Source: Halanaerobium kushneri
Lineage (GTDB): Bacteria > Bacillota > Halanaerobiia > Halanaerobiales > Halanaerobiaceae
Direction: 5' to 3'
DNA: 64,000 nt
Assembly (NCBI RefSeq): GCF_900156285.1
Contig: NZ_FTNC01000006.1
Span: 1 to 64,000, forward strand
In this document: positions 53,536 through 62,496 of the stretch, piece by piece
Layout: every line of letters starts with the position of its first letter
Numbering within the stretch: the first letter of the stretch is position 1
Program-made: the position numbers and the translations under genes
Notes under the pieces: generated by a model
What the model saw: only the letters and a program-made list of their open reading frames with translations
What the model was told of the DNA's origin: nothing
The model's database searches: none

Positions 53536-55683
53536 TTAATCTAATTTCTCAAGCAGTTCGAAATCCAACTGCCTCTCATCTCTATTAACTTTTGTGACCT
53601 TTATTTTTACCTGGTCCCCAATCCGATAAATCTTTTTGGTTCTCTCACCAATTAAATGGTATTTTTCTTCATCATAATGATAATAATCATCACGCAGATT
53701 TTTTATATGAACCAGGCCCTCAACAGTATTCTCCAGTTCAACAAAAATCCCAAAACCTGTTATTCCACTGATAATACCTTCGAATTCATCACCAATTTTA
53801 TCTTCCATAAATTCAATCTTTTTAAGATCAACTGAATCTCTTTCCGCGTCCATTGCCCTTCTCTCCTGTAAGGAGCAGTGGTCTGCAATTTTAGGCAGCT
53901 CACTATCCAGCTCATCCTGACGTTCTTCACTTAAATATCCTTCAGTGATTGTTTCCTTAATGATTCGATGAGCTGTTAGATCAGGATATCGCCTAATGGG
54001 AGAAGTAAAATGACTGTAATGACTAATTCCAAGTCCAAAATGCCCTATGTTTTTATCAGAATAAACAGCTTTCTTAAGTGAACGAAGCATTACTGTTTCA
54101 ATAATTTTTTCTTCCTTAGTACCCCTAACATCTTCTAAAATTTCCTGCAGTGCTCGGGGATGGACTCCATTTTTAACTCCTTTAAGACTGTAGCCAAAGT
54201 TATGAATAAATTCATTAAACTGCTGCATTCGATCAAGATCCGGTTCTTCATGAACTCGATAAATAAACGGCATATCTCGCCAGGACATTTCAGCAGCTAC
54301 AATTCTATTAGCAGCAATCATAAATTCTTCAATTAACTGCTCTGCTTCCCGGTGACGTCTTTTCTTTAAATCAATTGGATGTCCTTCTTCATCAAGTTCT
54401 ACCTTAACTTCTGTAAAATTAAAATCCATGCTTCCTTCCTCAAAGCGATGGCGCCTCAGTCTTCTTCTTAATTCATTCATCATTTCCAGCTCTTCAACAA
54501 AATCACTGTATTGCTGTCTCTCCTGACTTTCTTTGTCCTCTAAAATATTTTGTACTGCATCATAGGTCAGCCGGTGATTGGAATTTATCACAGATTTAGT
54601 AATATCATGATCTATAATCTCAATTCCATTTTTTCCCTGCAGCCTGTAGTCAATAAATACAGTCATAGTGAAACGATCAACACGAGGATTTAAGCTGCAA
54701 ATACCATTCGAAAGTTTTTCGGGCAGCATTGGAATCACCCGATCAACCAGATAAATACTTGTAGCCCTCGAATAAGCTTCACTATCAAGCGGACTATCTT
54801 CGGTAACATAATGACTTACATCAGCAATATGAACTCCCAGTCGATAAACTTCACTATCGAGTTTTTCTATCGAAACTGCATCATCTAAATCTTTTGCATC
54901 TGCTCCATCAATTGTAACCAGTTTTAAATCTCTTAAATCTTTTCGTTCGTCATCCTTTTTTACTCTTGCCTCACTAACTTCATCCGGAATATTTTTAATC
55001 TGAGTTAAAACTTTATCCGGAAATTCTCCCGGTAGATCAAGCTGACGTATTATTGCCTCAATATCTACACCTGGATCATCCTTATCTCCAAGAATTTCAA
55101 TAATTTCGCCTTCAGGATTTCTATTTTTTTCCGGCCAGCGGGTTATTTTAGCAACCACTTTTTGACCATTTTCCGCCTTATTTAAAGCTTCAGGTGGAAT
55201 AAATACATCATTACAAATTCTATTATTATCCGGAATCAAAAATCCATAATTTTTATATTTCTCTAAATTACCAACTATCTTTTTGTTAACACGTTCTATA
55301 ATTTCTGCAACTTCTCCTGCCTGACTTTTACCTCTATCAGAATGGACAGGTCTCACAAAAACTTTATCATTGTGCATTGCACCGTTCATATTTGCTGAAG
55401 CAATATAGATATCATCTTTTTCTGGGTCATCAGGTATTAAAAATGCATTTCCAGATGCTGTTTTCTCTATTCTCCCACCGATTAAATTAAATTTTTCAGG
55501 AACTCCATATAATCCCTGTGAGTTTTTAAAAATCTGTCCTGACTTAATTAAATCCTGCAGTAGATCTGAAAACATCTGCTGCTGATCCTTTGCTATCTCA
55601 AACTCCTCAAAAATTTCGTCCTTACTTAATGGACGATGCACATCTTCTCTTAAGCGTCTCAATAATTCACTTCTGGCACTCAT
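53536..55683 (-). CDS. rnr: Ribonuclease R
   Basis: 3'-5' exoribonuclease able to digest structured RNA. 715 residues: N-terminal winged helix and cold-shock domains (about 1-220), RNB catalytic domain (about 250-590) with TIDGADAKDLDDAVS holding the metal-binding aspartates, and C-terminal S1 domain (about 635-710; EGIISGITGFGIFVEL). Works with SmpB/tmRNA in clearing faulty mRNA. 31 bases upstream of smpB. Confidence 0.97.
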   Translation of the reverse strand: MSARSELLRRLREDVHRPLSKDEIFEEFEIAKDQQQMFSDLLQDLIKSGQIFKNSQGLYGVPEKFNLIGGRIEKTASGNAFLIPDDPEKDDIYIASANMNGAMHNDKVFVRPVHSDRGKSQAGEVAEIIERVNKKIVGNLEKYKNYGFLIPDNNRICNDVFIPPEALNKAENGQKVVAKITRWPEKNRNPEGEIIEILGDKDDPGVDIEAIIRQLDLPGEFPDKVLTQIKNIPDEVSEARVKKDDERKDLRDLKLVTIDGADAKDLDDAVSIEKLDSEVYRLGVHIADVSHYVTEDSPLDSEAYSRATSIYLVDRVIPMLPEKLSNGICSLNPRVDRFTMTVFIDYRLQGKNGIEIIDHDITKSVINSNHRLTYDAVQNILEDKESQERQQYSDFVEELEMMNELRRRLRRHRFEEGSMDFNFTEVKVELDEEGHPIDLKKRRHREAEQLIEEFMIAANRIVAAEMSWRDMPFIYRVHEEPDLDRMQQFNEFIHNFGYSLKGVKNGVHPRALQEILEDVRGTKEEKIIETVMLRSLKKAVYSDKNIGHFGLGISHYSHFTSPIRRYPDLTAHRIIKETITEGYLSEERQDELDSELPKIADHCSLQERRAMDAERDSVDLKKIEFMEDKIGDEFEGIISGITGFGIFVELENTVEGLVHIKNLRDDYYHYDEEKYHLIGERTKKIYRIGDQVKIKVTKVNRDERQLDFELLEKLD

Positions 55684-55734
55684 TAATAATCATCCCCAAT
55701 CTTTTGGTGATTCTGAGCTAAAATTTATTTAAAA

Positions 55735-56286
55735 TTAAAGTCCTAAATCATCAGAAACATTCTGCATAGCTGCTAGAGACAGTTCAATAAATTCTTTTAA
55801 TTCTAAATCCATCTCCTTACAGGAAGCAATTACATCCCGATCAGCTCCCTTGGCAAAAGAGTTGTCTCCATAACGATTTAAAACAAAATCTATATCCAGT
55901 GCATTTAGACTTTTTTCAGGATGGATCAATGCCGAAGCAACAATTAAACCGGTTAATGGATCAGCTGCATATAAAGCCTTTGCCATCAATGTTTTTCTGG
56001 GAAGTTGATGCATTCCATTGTGAGCTCTAACAGCCTCCACTATTTTTGCTTCCATTCCCATATCTGCCAGCATTTCTGCACCAAGCTGACTGTGCTTTTC
56101 GGGCTCATCTGCAGTATCTTCGTAATCAATATCATGCAGCAGCCCTGCCAGCCGCCATTTATCCTGATCTTTATCAAAATAATCAGCAAGCTCAGCCATT
56201 ACTGCTTCCACTGCCAGACAATGTTTACGCAAATTCTTCTGTTTAATATTTTCTTTCATTAATTTAAGTGCTTCTTCTCTCTGCAT
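55735..56286 (-). CDS. HDIG-type hydrolase
   Basis: 183 residues. HD ligands: H in LRKHCLAVEAVM near 21, HD pair in LAGLLHDIDYED near 50, H in KHSQLGAEML near 64, VRAHNGMH near 88 and distal D in AADPLTGLI near 107. Domain type is seen in small phosphodiesterases. Substrate unknown. Ribosome site GGGGAGG. Confidence 0.85.
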   Translation of the reverse strand: MQREEALKLMKENIKQKNLRKHCLAVEAVMAELADYFDKDQDKWRLAGLLHDIDYEDTADEPEKHSQLGAEMLADMGMEAKIVEAVRAHNGMHQLPRKTLMAKALYAADPLTGLIVASALIHPEKSLNALDIDFVLNRYGDNSFAKGADRDVIASCKEMDLELKEFIELSLAAMQNVSDDLGL

Positions 56287-56349
56287 TAGTATCCTCCCCT
56301 AAATATGATTTAATTGTTTGCAAGTTTTCGTTAATAATTAAGATTATCC

Positions 56350-56754
56350 TCAGGCCTCAATAAATTTGGCTCTGGCTTCAGCTTTTAAGTTTCCATTATT
56401 ATCAATAATTTCTGCCCGGGCATAATAAACATTTGCAATAGATGACTTTTTAGAACTTTTATATTCACCAATAATTTCTAACTTTTTTCCAATCTCAATT
56501 GCTTTTCTGTACCGAATATTTAATTCAGCAGTATAAGCCTTAATTCCTTTAAAACCAAGTACATGTGCCATTGCCTCATCCAGTAAAGTAGCTGTTATAC
56601 CTCCATGAATAATCCCCTTATATCCCTGGTGATATTCTCCAGGTATAAATTCAGCTTTAACTTTGTTTTCTTCAATTTTTTCAAATTTAAGAGCCAGAGA
56701 AATTGGATTTTCCTCACCACAGGCAAAGCACATTTCATCCTCTACTTCCGGCAT
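56350..56754 (-). CDS. PaaI-type hotdog thioesterase
   Basis: 134 residues. Starts with CFACGEENPISLAL-like motif (two cysteines), then YKGIIHGGITATLLDEAMAHV, the hotdog helix with the catalytic Asp/Glu, and AELNIRYRKAIEIGKKLEI. Cleaves acyl-CoA or acyl-thioesters; substrate unknown. It lies between hppA and the HD gene after the hppA terminator. Confidence 0.88.
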   Translation of the reverse strand: MPEVEDEMCFACGEENPISLALKFEKIEENKVKAEFIPGEYHQGYKGIIHGGITATLLDEAMAHVLGFKGIKAYTAELNIRYRKAIEIGKKLEIIGEYKSSKKSSIANVYYARAEIIDNNGNLKAEARAKFIEA

Positions 56755-56774
56755 TAAATCACTACCTTTCTAAT

Positions 56775-56812
56775 TAAAAAACCCTCCCAGTAGTATTAAC
56801 TACAAGGAGGGT
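56775..56812 (-). terminator. Rho-independent terminator after hppA
   Basis: Minus-strand stem ACCCTCC / GGAGGGT with an inner TAGT / ACTA stem, followed by TTTTTTAATTAG. It starts about 30 bases after the hppA stop. Confidence 0.88.
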
Positions 56813-56840
56813 GATTAAATCCTTTACTACTATATTAATT

Positions 56841-58793
56841 TTACATGAATAAAGGAGCAAATACAAGTGAAACAATGGTCATTAATTTGATTAAAATATT
56901 TAAGGATGGACCGGATGTATCCTTAAATGGATCACCAACTGTATCACCAACAACCGAAGCAGCATGAGTTTCTGTCCCTTTGCCACCAAAAGCTCCTGAT
57001 TCAATATATTTTTTAGCATTATCCCAGGCACCACCGGAGTTAGCCATCATAATAGCCAGAAGAACACCGGAAGAAAGAGCACCACCTAAAAGACCACCAA
57101 GTGCCTGCACATTCCAGAGTCCAATAATTACTGGAACAACTACTGCTAATAATCCTGGTAAAATCATTTCTTTTAAAGCAGCTGTTGTAGAAATATCAAC
57201 ACATTTCCGGTGATCAGGTTTTTGAGTTCCTTCCATTATACCTGGCATTTCTTTAAATTGTCTTCTTACTTCTTCGATCATCTCTCCAGCAGCCTTACCT
57301 ACAGCCTCCATAGTAATCGCTGAGAATAAAAATGGTAACATGGCTCCAATAAAGAGACCAATGATAACCTGCGGATTAGTTAGAGAAATTGAATCCAGGC
57401 CAACTGCCTGTGAGAAAGCTGCAAATAGTGAAAGAGCTGTTAAAGCAGCAGAACCAATTGCAAATCCCTTACCCATAGCAGCTGTTGTATTACCAACAGA
57501 GTCCAGTTTATCAGTAATATCTCTAACTGAAGAATCTAATTCTGCCATTTCGGCAATACCTCCTGCATTATCAGCAATAGGGCCATAGGCATCAACAGAA
57601 AGTGTAATTCCTGTAGTAGAAAGCATACCAACTGCTGCCATTGCAATACCATACAGACCGGCAAAATTATAAGCTAAATAAATAGCTACTGCAATAACTA
57701 AAATTGGAAGAGCTGTACTTCTCATTCCTACAGACAGACCACTGATTATGTTAGTTGCTGTACCAGTCTGTGACTGACGGGCAATATGTTTTACAGGCCC
57801 ATAGTGTTCAGAAGTATAATACTCTGTAATTCTACCAATTAAAGTACCTGCAATTAAACCGGCGATAATTGCTATAAAAATTCCAACTTCTCCAGTCAGT
57901 GCTGTTACCAAAAAGTAAGCACCAACAATTGTAATTCCGGCAGCACTTAAAGTTCCCCTTTCCAAAGCTTTAGCAGGGTTGCCACCTTCTTTAGCTCTGA
58001 CAAAACGAGTACCAATAATAGCAGCTACAATACCTAAAGCTGCAATTAACATTGGTAATAAAACATGATCTACACTCAGAGCAGCTCCTAAAGTCATAGC
58101 AGCTACTATTGAACCAACATATGATTCGAATAAGTCTGCTCCCATACCTGCAACATCACCAACATTATCACCAACATTATCAGCAATAACAGCAGGATTA
58201 CGGGGATCATCTTCTGGAATTCCAGCTTCTACTTTACCAACTAAATCAGCACCAACATCAGCTGCTTTAGTATAAATACCTCCACCAACACGGGCAAAGA
58301 GGGCAATAGAACTGGCTCCAAAAGCAAAACCTCTAATAAATTGTACATTATGAGAAAAGAACATATATAAAATTCCAAGCCCCAGAGTACCTAAACCTAC
58401 AACAGACATTCCCATTACTGTTCCTCCGGAAAAAGCAACTTTTAAAGCTGCATTCAAACCTGTCCGGGCAGCATTGGTTGTTCTAGCATTTGATTGGGTA
58501 GCAATTTGCATCCCGATAAATCCAGCCAGAGCAGAGAATAATGCTCCTAAAATAAAGGATACCGCGTACTGCCAGCCAAGACTGGGTACTACTGTCATTA
58601 CAACTGCTACTACAGCAACAAATACTGCTAACATCTTGTATTCACGACCTAAAAAAGCCATAGCCCCTTCATTGATTGCATCTGACAGTTCAGCCATTCT
58701 ATCTGTTCCCATACTTTCCTTTTTTACTTTTCCAGCAAGAATAAAAGCAAAAGCTAATGCGATTATTCCCGCCAGCGGTGTATAAAAATTCAT
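56841..58793 (-). CDS. hppA: Membrane-bound ion-pumping pyrophosphatase
   Basis: Couples pyrophosphate hydrolysis to ion export. 650 residues, about 16 helices. Substrate loop [20 protein letters not shown] and [26 protein letters not shown] near 190-225, and the second acidic site [17 protein letters not shown]. The motif GNTTAA carries Ala where potassium-independent enzymes have Lys, so it should be potassium-dependent; many of these pump sodium. That fits a sodium-driven, salt-adapted fermenter, by inference. Ribosome site AAGGAGG. Confidence 0.95.
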   Translation of the reverse strand: MNFYTPLAGIIALAFAFILAGKVKKESMGTDRMAELSDAINEGAMAFLGREYKMLAVFVAVVAVVMTVVPSLGWQYAVSFILGALFSALAGFIGMQIATQSNARTTNAARTGLNAALKVAFSGGTVMGMSVVGLGTLGLGILYMFFSHNVQFIRGFAFGASSIALFARVGGGIYTKAADVGADLVGKVEAGIPEDDPRNPAVIADNVGDNVGDVAGMGADLFESYVGSIVAAMTLGAALSVDHVLLPMLIAALGIVAAIIGTRFVRAKEGGNPAKALERGTLSAAGITIVGAYFLVTALTGEVGIFIAIIAGLIAGTLIGRITEYYTSEHYGPVKHIARQSQTGTATNIISGLSVGMRSTALPILVIAVAIYLAYNFAGLYGIAMAAVGMLSTTGITLSVDAYGPIADNAGGIAEMAELDSSVRDITDKLDSVGNTTAAMGKGFAIGSAALTALSLFAAFSQAVGLDSISLTNPQVIIGLFIGAMLPFLFSAITMEAVGKAAGEMIEEVRRQFKEMPGIMEGTQKPDHRKCVDISTTAALKEMILPGLLAVVVPVIIGLWNVQALGGLLGGALSSGVLLAIMMANSGGAWDNAKKYIESGAFGGKGTETHAASVVGDTVGDPFKDTSGPSLNILIKLMTIVSLVFAPLFM

Positions 58794-58957
58794 GCACCAA
58801 CCTCCTTATTAATTTTTTATCTGCTAATTTTTTCATAGCATCTTATCTGGTTTTTATTTCATTTTAAAAATTTACTATTTTCCCTGATTGAATATTAGAT
58901 GATTATTATTAATAATATTTGCTTTATCATTAACTTATTATTACTTAATTATGAAGT

Positions 58958-59179
58958 TTAAAATATAGCAAGAATTAGAGAATTAAGCATAAATAATACT
59001 GCTGCTACAGTTGTTGCCTTACTTATTTTGTCTTCCATCTTCTTTCCTGACTTACCAAAAAAAGTTGTAGCACCACCATCAATTGCTCCAGATAAACCGG
59101 CACTTTTTCCTGACTGCAGTAAAACACCAACAATTACTCCAATTGCTATAATAAAGTGTAAAATCTTAAGTACAAACAT
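58958..59179 (-). CDS. secG: Preprotein translocase subunit SecG
   Basis: 73 residues with two membrane helices. ILHFIIAIGVIVGVLLQSGKSAGLSG and FFGKSGKKMEDKISKATTVAAVLF match the family. Ribosome site GGAGG. The usual Firmicutes order secG-rnr-smpB is kept here but interrupted by hppA, the thioesterase and HD genes. Confidence 0.95.
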   Translation of the reverse strand: MFVLKILHFIIAIGVIVGVLLQSGKSAGLSGAIDGGATTFFGKSGKKMEDKISKATTVAAVLFMLNSLILAIF

Positions 59180-59305
59180 CTAAATCTCACCTCCAGTAGT
59201 TAAGTAAAATATTGCTAGATATCCATAATTCAACACAGCTTTAATTTTAACATATTAATGATGAAAATACAATAACCTGAATGAGAAAAAATCCCTTTCA
59301 AACCC

Positions 59306-59400
59306 CGGAAAACAGTTTCCGAAGCTCTGAGAAAAAATTAAGAAGACATCTTTTGAATAATCAAACTTTATTATCCAATTATTTTAAGATGTCTCCTTAA
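59306..59400 (-). terminator. Terminator after the RND pump gene
   Basis: Minus-strand inverted repeat TTAAGGAGACATCTTAAAA / AAAGATGTCTTCTTAA (59338-59400, one mismatch) followed by TTTTTTC. A second small stem CGGAAA / TTTCCG sits at 59306-59321. It starts about 16 bases after the pump stop codon. Confidence 0.8.
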
Positions 59401-59415
59401 TTGATTATCTATCTA

Positions 59416-62400
59416 TTAAATTTTTCCTTCCAATTCTGAACGATCAACACCCTTAATTTTTGCAAGTATAATCTCTCTAAATGATGTTAATAGAGAATAG
59501 AAAATTGGTATTATAAATAAAGTTAAGAAAGTGGCAAATGTTAAACCACTGATAACTACAACAGCAATTGGCTGAGCCAGTTCTCCTCCATCACCACGAC
59601 CAAGGGCAAGTGGAATCAGACCCAGAATTGTTGTCAGAGCTGTCATCATAATTGGTCTTAGTCTTACTGAAGCAGCTTCAAGAATCGCTGCATTCTTTTC
59701 CTGTTTTTCTCGTCTCAAATGATTTATATAATCGACCATTACAATCGCATTATTTACAACAATACCGGCAAGAGTTATTAATCCAATTAAAGATGCTACA
59801 GATAAAGTACTATTTGTTATAAAGATACCCAGTATTACACCAATTACAGCAAGAGGTACAGTAAACATGATAATAAATGGATGGATTAACGATTCAAATT
59901 GTGAAGCCATTACCATGTAAACCAGAACTACAGCCAGAATAAAAGCAAAAGCTAAACTTCTAAATGAACTCTGCAAATCCTGGAACTGTCCTTCATAACT
60001 GAATTCGTAACCATCTGGCAGTTCAATATTTTCAGCCAGTCTATTTTGAATTCTCTCAACTGCTGTTCCCAGATCAATATTGTACAAATCAGAATTTATT
60101 TCTGCATACCTTTCCTGGTCTATACGCAGTATTTGATTCGGTCCTGTTTCCACCTCTAAATCAGCAAATCTCTTTAATGGCACCTGAACTCCACCCGGAG
60201 CTATAATATTTAGATTAGAAAGCTGGGAAACAGTATTTAAATCACTTTCCTGTAATTGAACCCTGATATCATATTCATCTCCAGCTACTTCGTAACGGGT
60301 AGTTACACTACCACTAACAGCTGTTCTGACAGTATTAGCAACCTGCCTGGCATTTAAACCAAACTGACTGGCCAGAGATCTATTGAGCTGTATCCTTAAT
60401 TCGGGTCTTCCCTCTTCAAAACTATCACTTACATCTCTCAATCCATCGATATTTTCCATTTCCAGTCTTGCTTTAGTAGTATATTCTTTCAGAACTTCAA
60501 AATCATTACCCTTTAATTTTATATTAATTGGTTTGCCTCCACCCGGGCCACCAAAACCGGACTGAGTAGAAAGCTGAAAGTTTACATCAGGTAAAGATAG
60601 ACGCTGTCTTACTTCTTCCATTATTTGATCAGTACTTCTAGTTCTCTGATCAAGTTCTTTCATTAAAACAATTATAGTTCCCGAATCACTACTGGTAGAA
60701 GTTCCCATCATATCTGCAGAACCAACTCGACTGAAAACAGTTTTTACTTCCGGAATGGAAGCAAGTACATCTTCTATATATTGAGCTACATTATCACTTT
60801 CAGCCAGAACAGTACTGGCCGGTAGATCATAATTAATTGTAAACATCCCCTGGTCAGAAGCCGGTAAGAACTCAGTTCCAATGGTAGGCACTAAAGCAAT
60901 ACTTCCCGCCAGTAAAACAACCAGAATCAAAACAATTATCCAGCGGTGATTTAAGGAAAACCCAAGCATTCTTTTATAATTTCGAGTAATAAAGCCCTGT
61001 TTACTCTCTCTATCTAAATCTTTCTGACTTACCTTCAAAAAGGTTGAAGAAAGCATGGGAATTAAAGTTAAAGCTACAGCCAGAGAAGCAAATAAAGAAA
61101 AACTAACTGTTAAAGCCAGTTCTTTAAATAATCTAGCAGCAAGGCCCTGCACAAAAAACACCGGCAGAAAAACAACTATTGTAGTCAGAGTTGAGGCTGT
61201 AATTGCCATTCCCACTTCTGAACTACCTTCTTTAGCAGCCTCTATCTTACCGACTCCCATACTTCGATAACGATAAATATTTTCCAGCACCACAATAGCA
61301 TTATCCACCAGCATTCCAACACCTAATGCCAGGCCACCAAGAGAAATAATATTAATATTTAAATCAGCAAAATACATTAATACAAAGGTAGCTATAATAG
61401 AAACCGGAATTGCTGTCGCAATAACAATTGTACTTCTAATATTTCTTAAGAAGATAAATAAAATTAATACTGCTAAAAGTCCACCGACCAGAGCATTTCT
61501 CTGCACACTTTCAATAGCTTTTTGAATAAAATCTGACTGATCCATAGCAGTTATAATATTTAAATCATCATACTCATTTTTTATTTTCTCAATTTCATCT
61601 TTAACTGCATTAGCAGTCTGAACAGTATTGGCATCAGTCTGCTTTTGAATGGAAAGACCAATACTGGAATCACCATTAACCCTAGAAATTGTATTTCTAT
61701 CTGCATAAGTATCACGTACTGTACCTAAATCAGACAGCTTTACTGTTGAACCATTTCCAGTTGGGATATTAATATTTCTAATATCATCCAGAGAATCAAA
61801 TTTACCCATGGTTCTAATTAAGAGATTACGATCACCGCGCTGAATTTCACCAGCAGAAACATTAACATTCTCCTGAGCTAAAATACCGTTGACAGTAGAA
61901 AAATCAATACCATAATTATACAGTTTATCTCCTGCCAGAGAAATCATAATCTCTCTGGTTAAACCTCCTTCCAGATTAACCTGGGCAACTCCCGGTAATC
62001 TTTCCAGACGTGGAGCTATATTGTCTTCTACTTCGCTTTTTAAATCTGCCAGATTCTGTTCGCCAGTAATTCCATAACTTAAAATTGGAAACATCGCCGG
62101 GTCAAATTTAAAGATAAGCGTGTCATCAGCCTCATCAGGCAAAAAACTACTAATTAAGTCAATCTGCTGTCTTAAATCTAAAACAGCAAAATCCATATCT
62201 GTTCCCCATTCAAATTCAACTACTATAGTCGACTGTCCGGTATCTGAAGTCGAAGAAACAGATTTAACTCCAGTTACTGTAGAAACCGAACTTTCAATAG
62301 GTTTAGTTATCAGGTTTTCAATTTCTTCGGGACCAACACCGGAATAAGTTGTTACTATTGCTGCACCAGGAAAAGTGACATCAGGATAAAGGTCGACTTT

Positions 62401-62496
62401 TAATCGGCTAAAAGAAATTATTCCGATTAATACGACCAGTAAAACTAACATTGCCGTTGTAATCCGCCTGGAGATGGAAAAATTTGAGATTTTCAT
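59416..62496 (-). CDS. RND-family efflux pump, inner-membrane subunit
   Basis: Proton- or ion-driven exporter of 1026 residues, AcrB/MexB class. About 12 membrane helices with two large periplasmic loops (about 40-330 and 560-860). Ion-relay segment GVGMLVDNAIVVLENIYR near 400 has one Asp followed by Asn instead of the Asp-Asp of AcrB, as in MdtB/C-like and many Firmicutes pumps. Ends TLTTILGLIPLALG... and SGLTFATFLTLFIIPIFYSLL. Its ATG overlaps the adaptor stop (TAATG). Such a pump needs an outer membrane, supporting a diderm host. Confidence 0.94.
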   Translation of the reverse strand: MKISNFSISRRITTAMLVLLVVLIGIISFSRLKVDLYPDVTFPGAAIVTTYSGVGPEEIENLITKPIESSVSTVTGVKSVSSTSDTGQSTIVVEFEWGTDMDFAVLDLRQQIDLISSFLPDEADDTLIFKFDPAMFPILSYGITGEQNLADLKSEVEDNIAPRLERLPGVAQVNLEGGLTREIMISLAGDKLYNYGIDFSTVNGILAQENVNVSAGEIQRGDRNLLIRTMGKFDSLDDIRNINIPTGNGSTVKLSDLGTVRDTYADRNTISRVNGDSSIGLSIQKQTDANTVQTANAVKDEIEKIKNEYDDLNIITAMDQSDFIQKAIESVQRNALVGGLLAVLILFIFLRNIRSTIVIATAIPVSIIATFVLMYFADLNINIISLGGLALGVGMLVDNAIVVLENIYRYRSMGVGKIEAAKEGSSEVGMAITASTLTTIVVFLPVFFVQGLAARLFKELALTVSFSLFASLAVALTLIPMLSSTFLKVSQKDLDRESKQGFITRNYKRMLGFSLNHRWIIVLILVVLLAGSIALVPTIGTEFLPASDQGMFTINYDLPASTVLAESDNVAQYIEDVLASIPEVKTVFSRVGSADMMGTSTSSDSGTIIVLMKELDQRTRSTDQIMEEVRQRLSLPDVNFQLSTQSGFGGPGGGKPINIKLKGNDFEVLKEYTTKARLEMENIDGLRDVSDSFEEGRPELRIQLNRSLASQFGLNARQVANTVRTAVSGSVTTRYEVAGDEYDIRVQLQESDLNTVSQLSNLNIIAPGGVQVPLKRFADLEVETGPNQILRIDQERYAEINSDLYNIDLGTAVERIQNRLAENIELPDGYEFSYEGQFQDLQSSFRSLAFAFILAVVLVYMVMASQFESLIHPFIIMFTVPLAVIGVILGIFITNSTLSVASLIGLITLAGIVVNNAIVMVDYINHLRREKQEKNAAILEAASVRLRPIMMTALTTILGLIPLALGRGDGGELAQPIAVVVISGLTFATFLTLFIIPIFYSLLTSFREIILAKIKGVDRSELEGKI

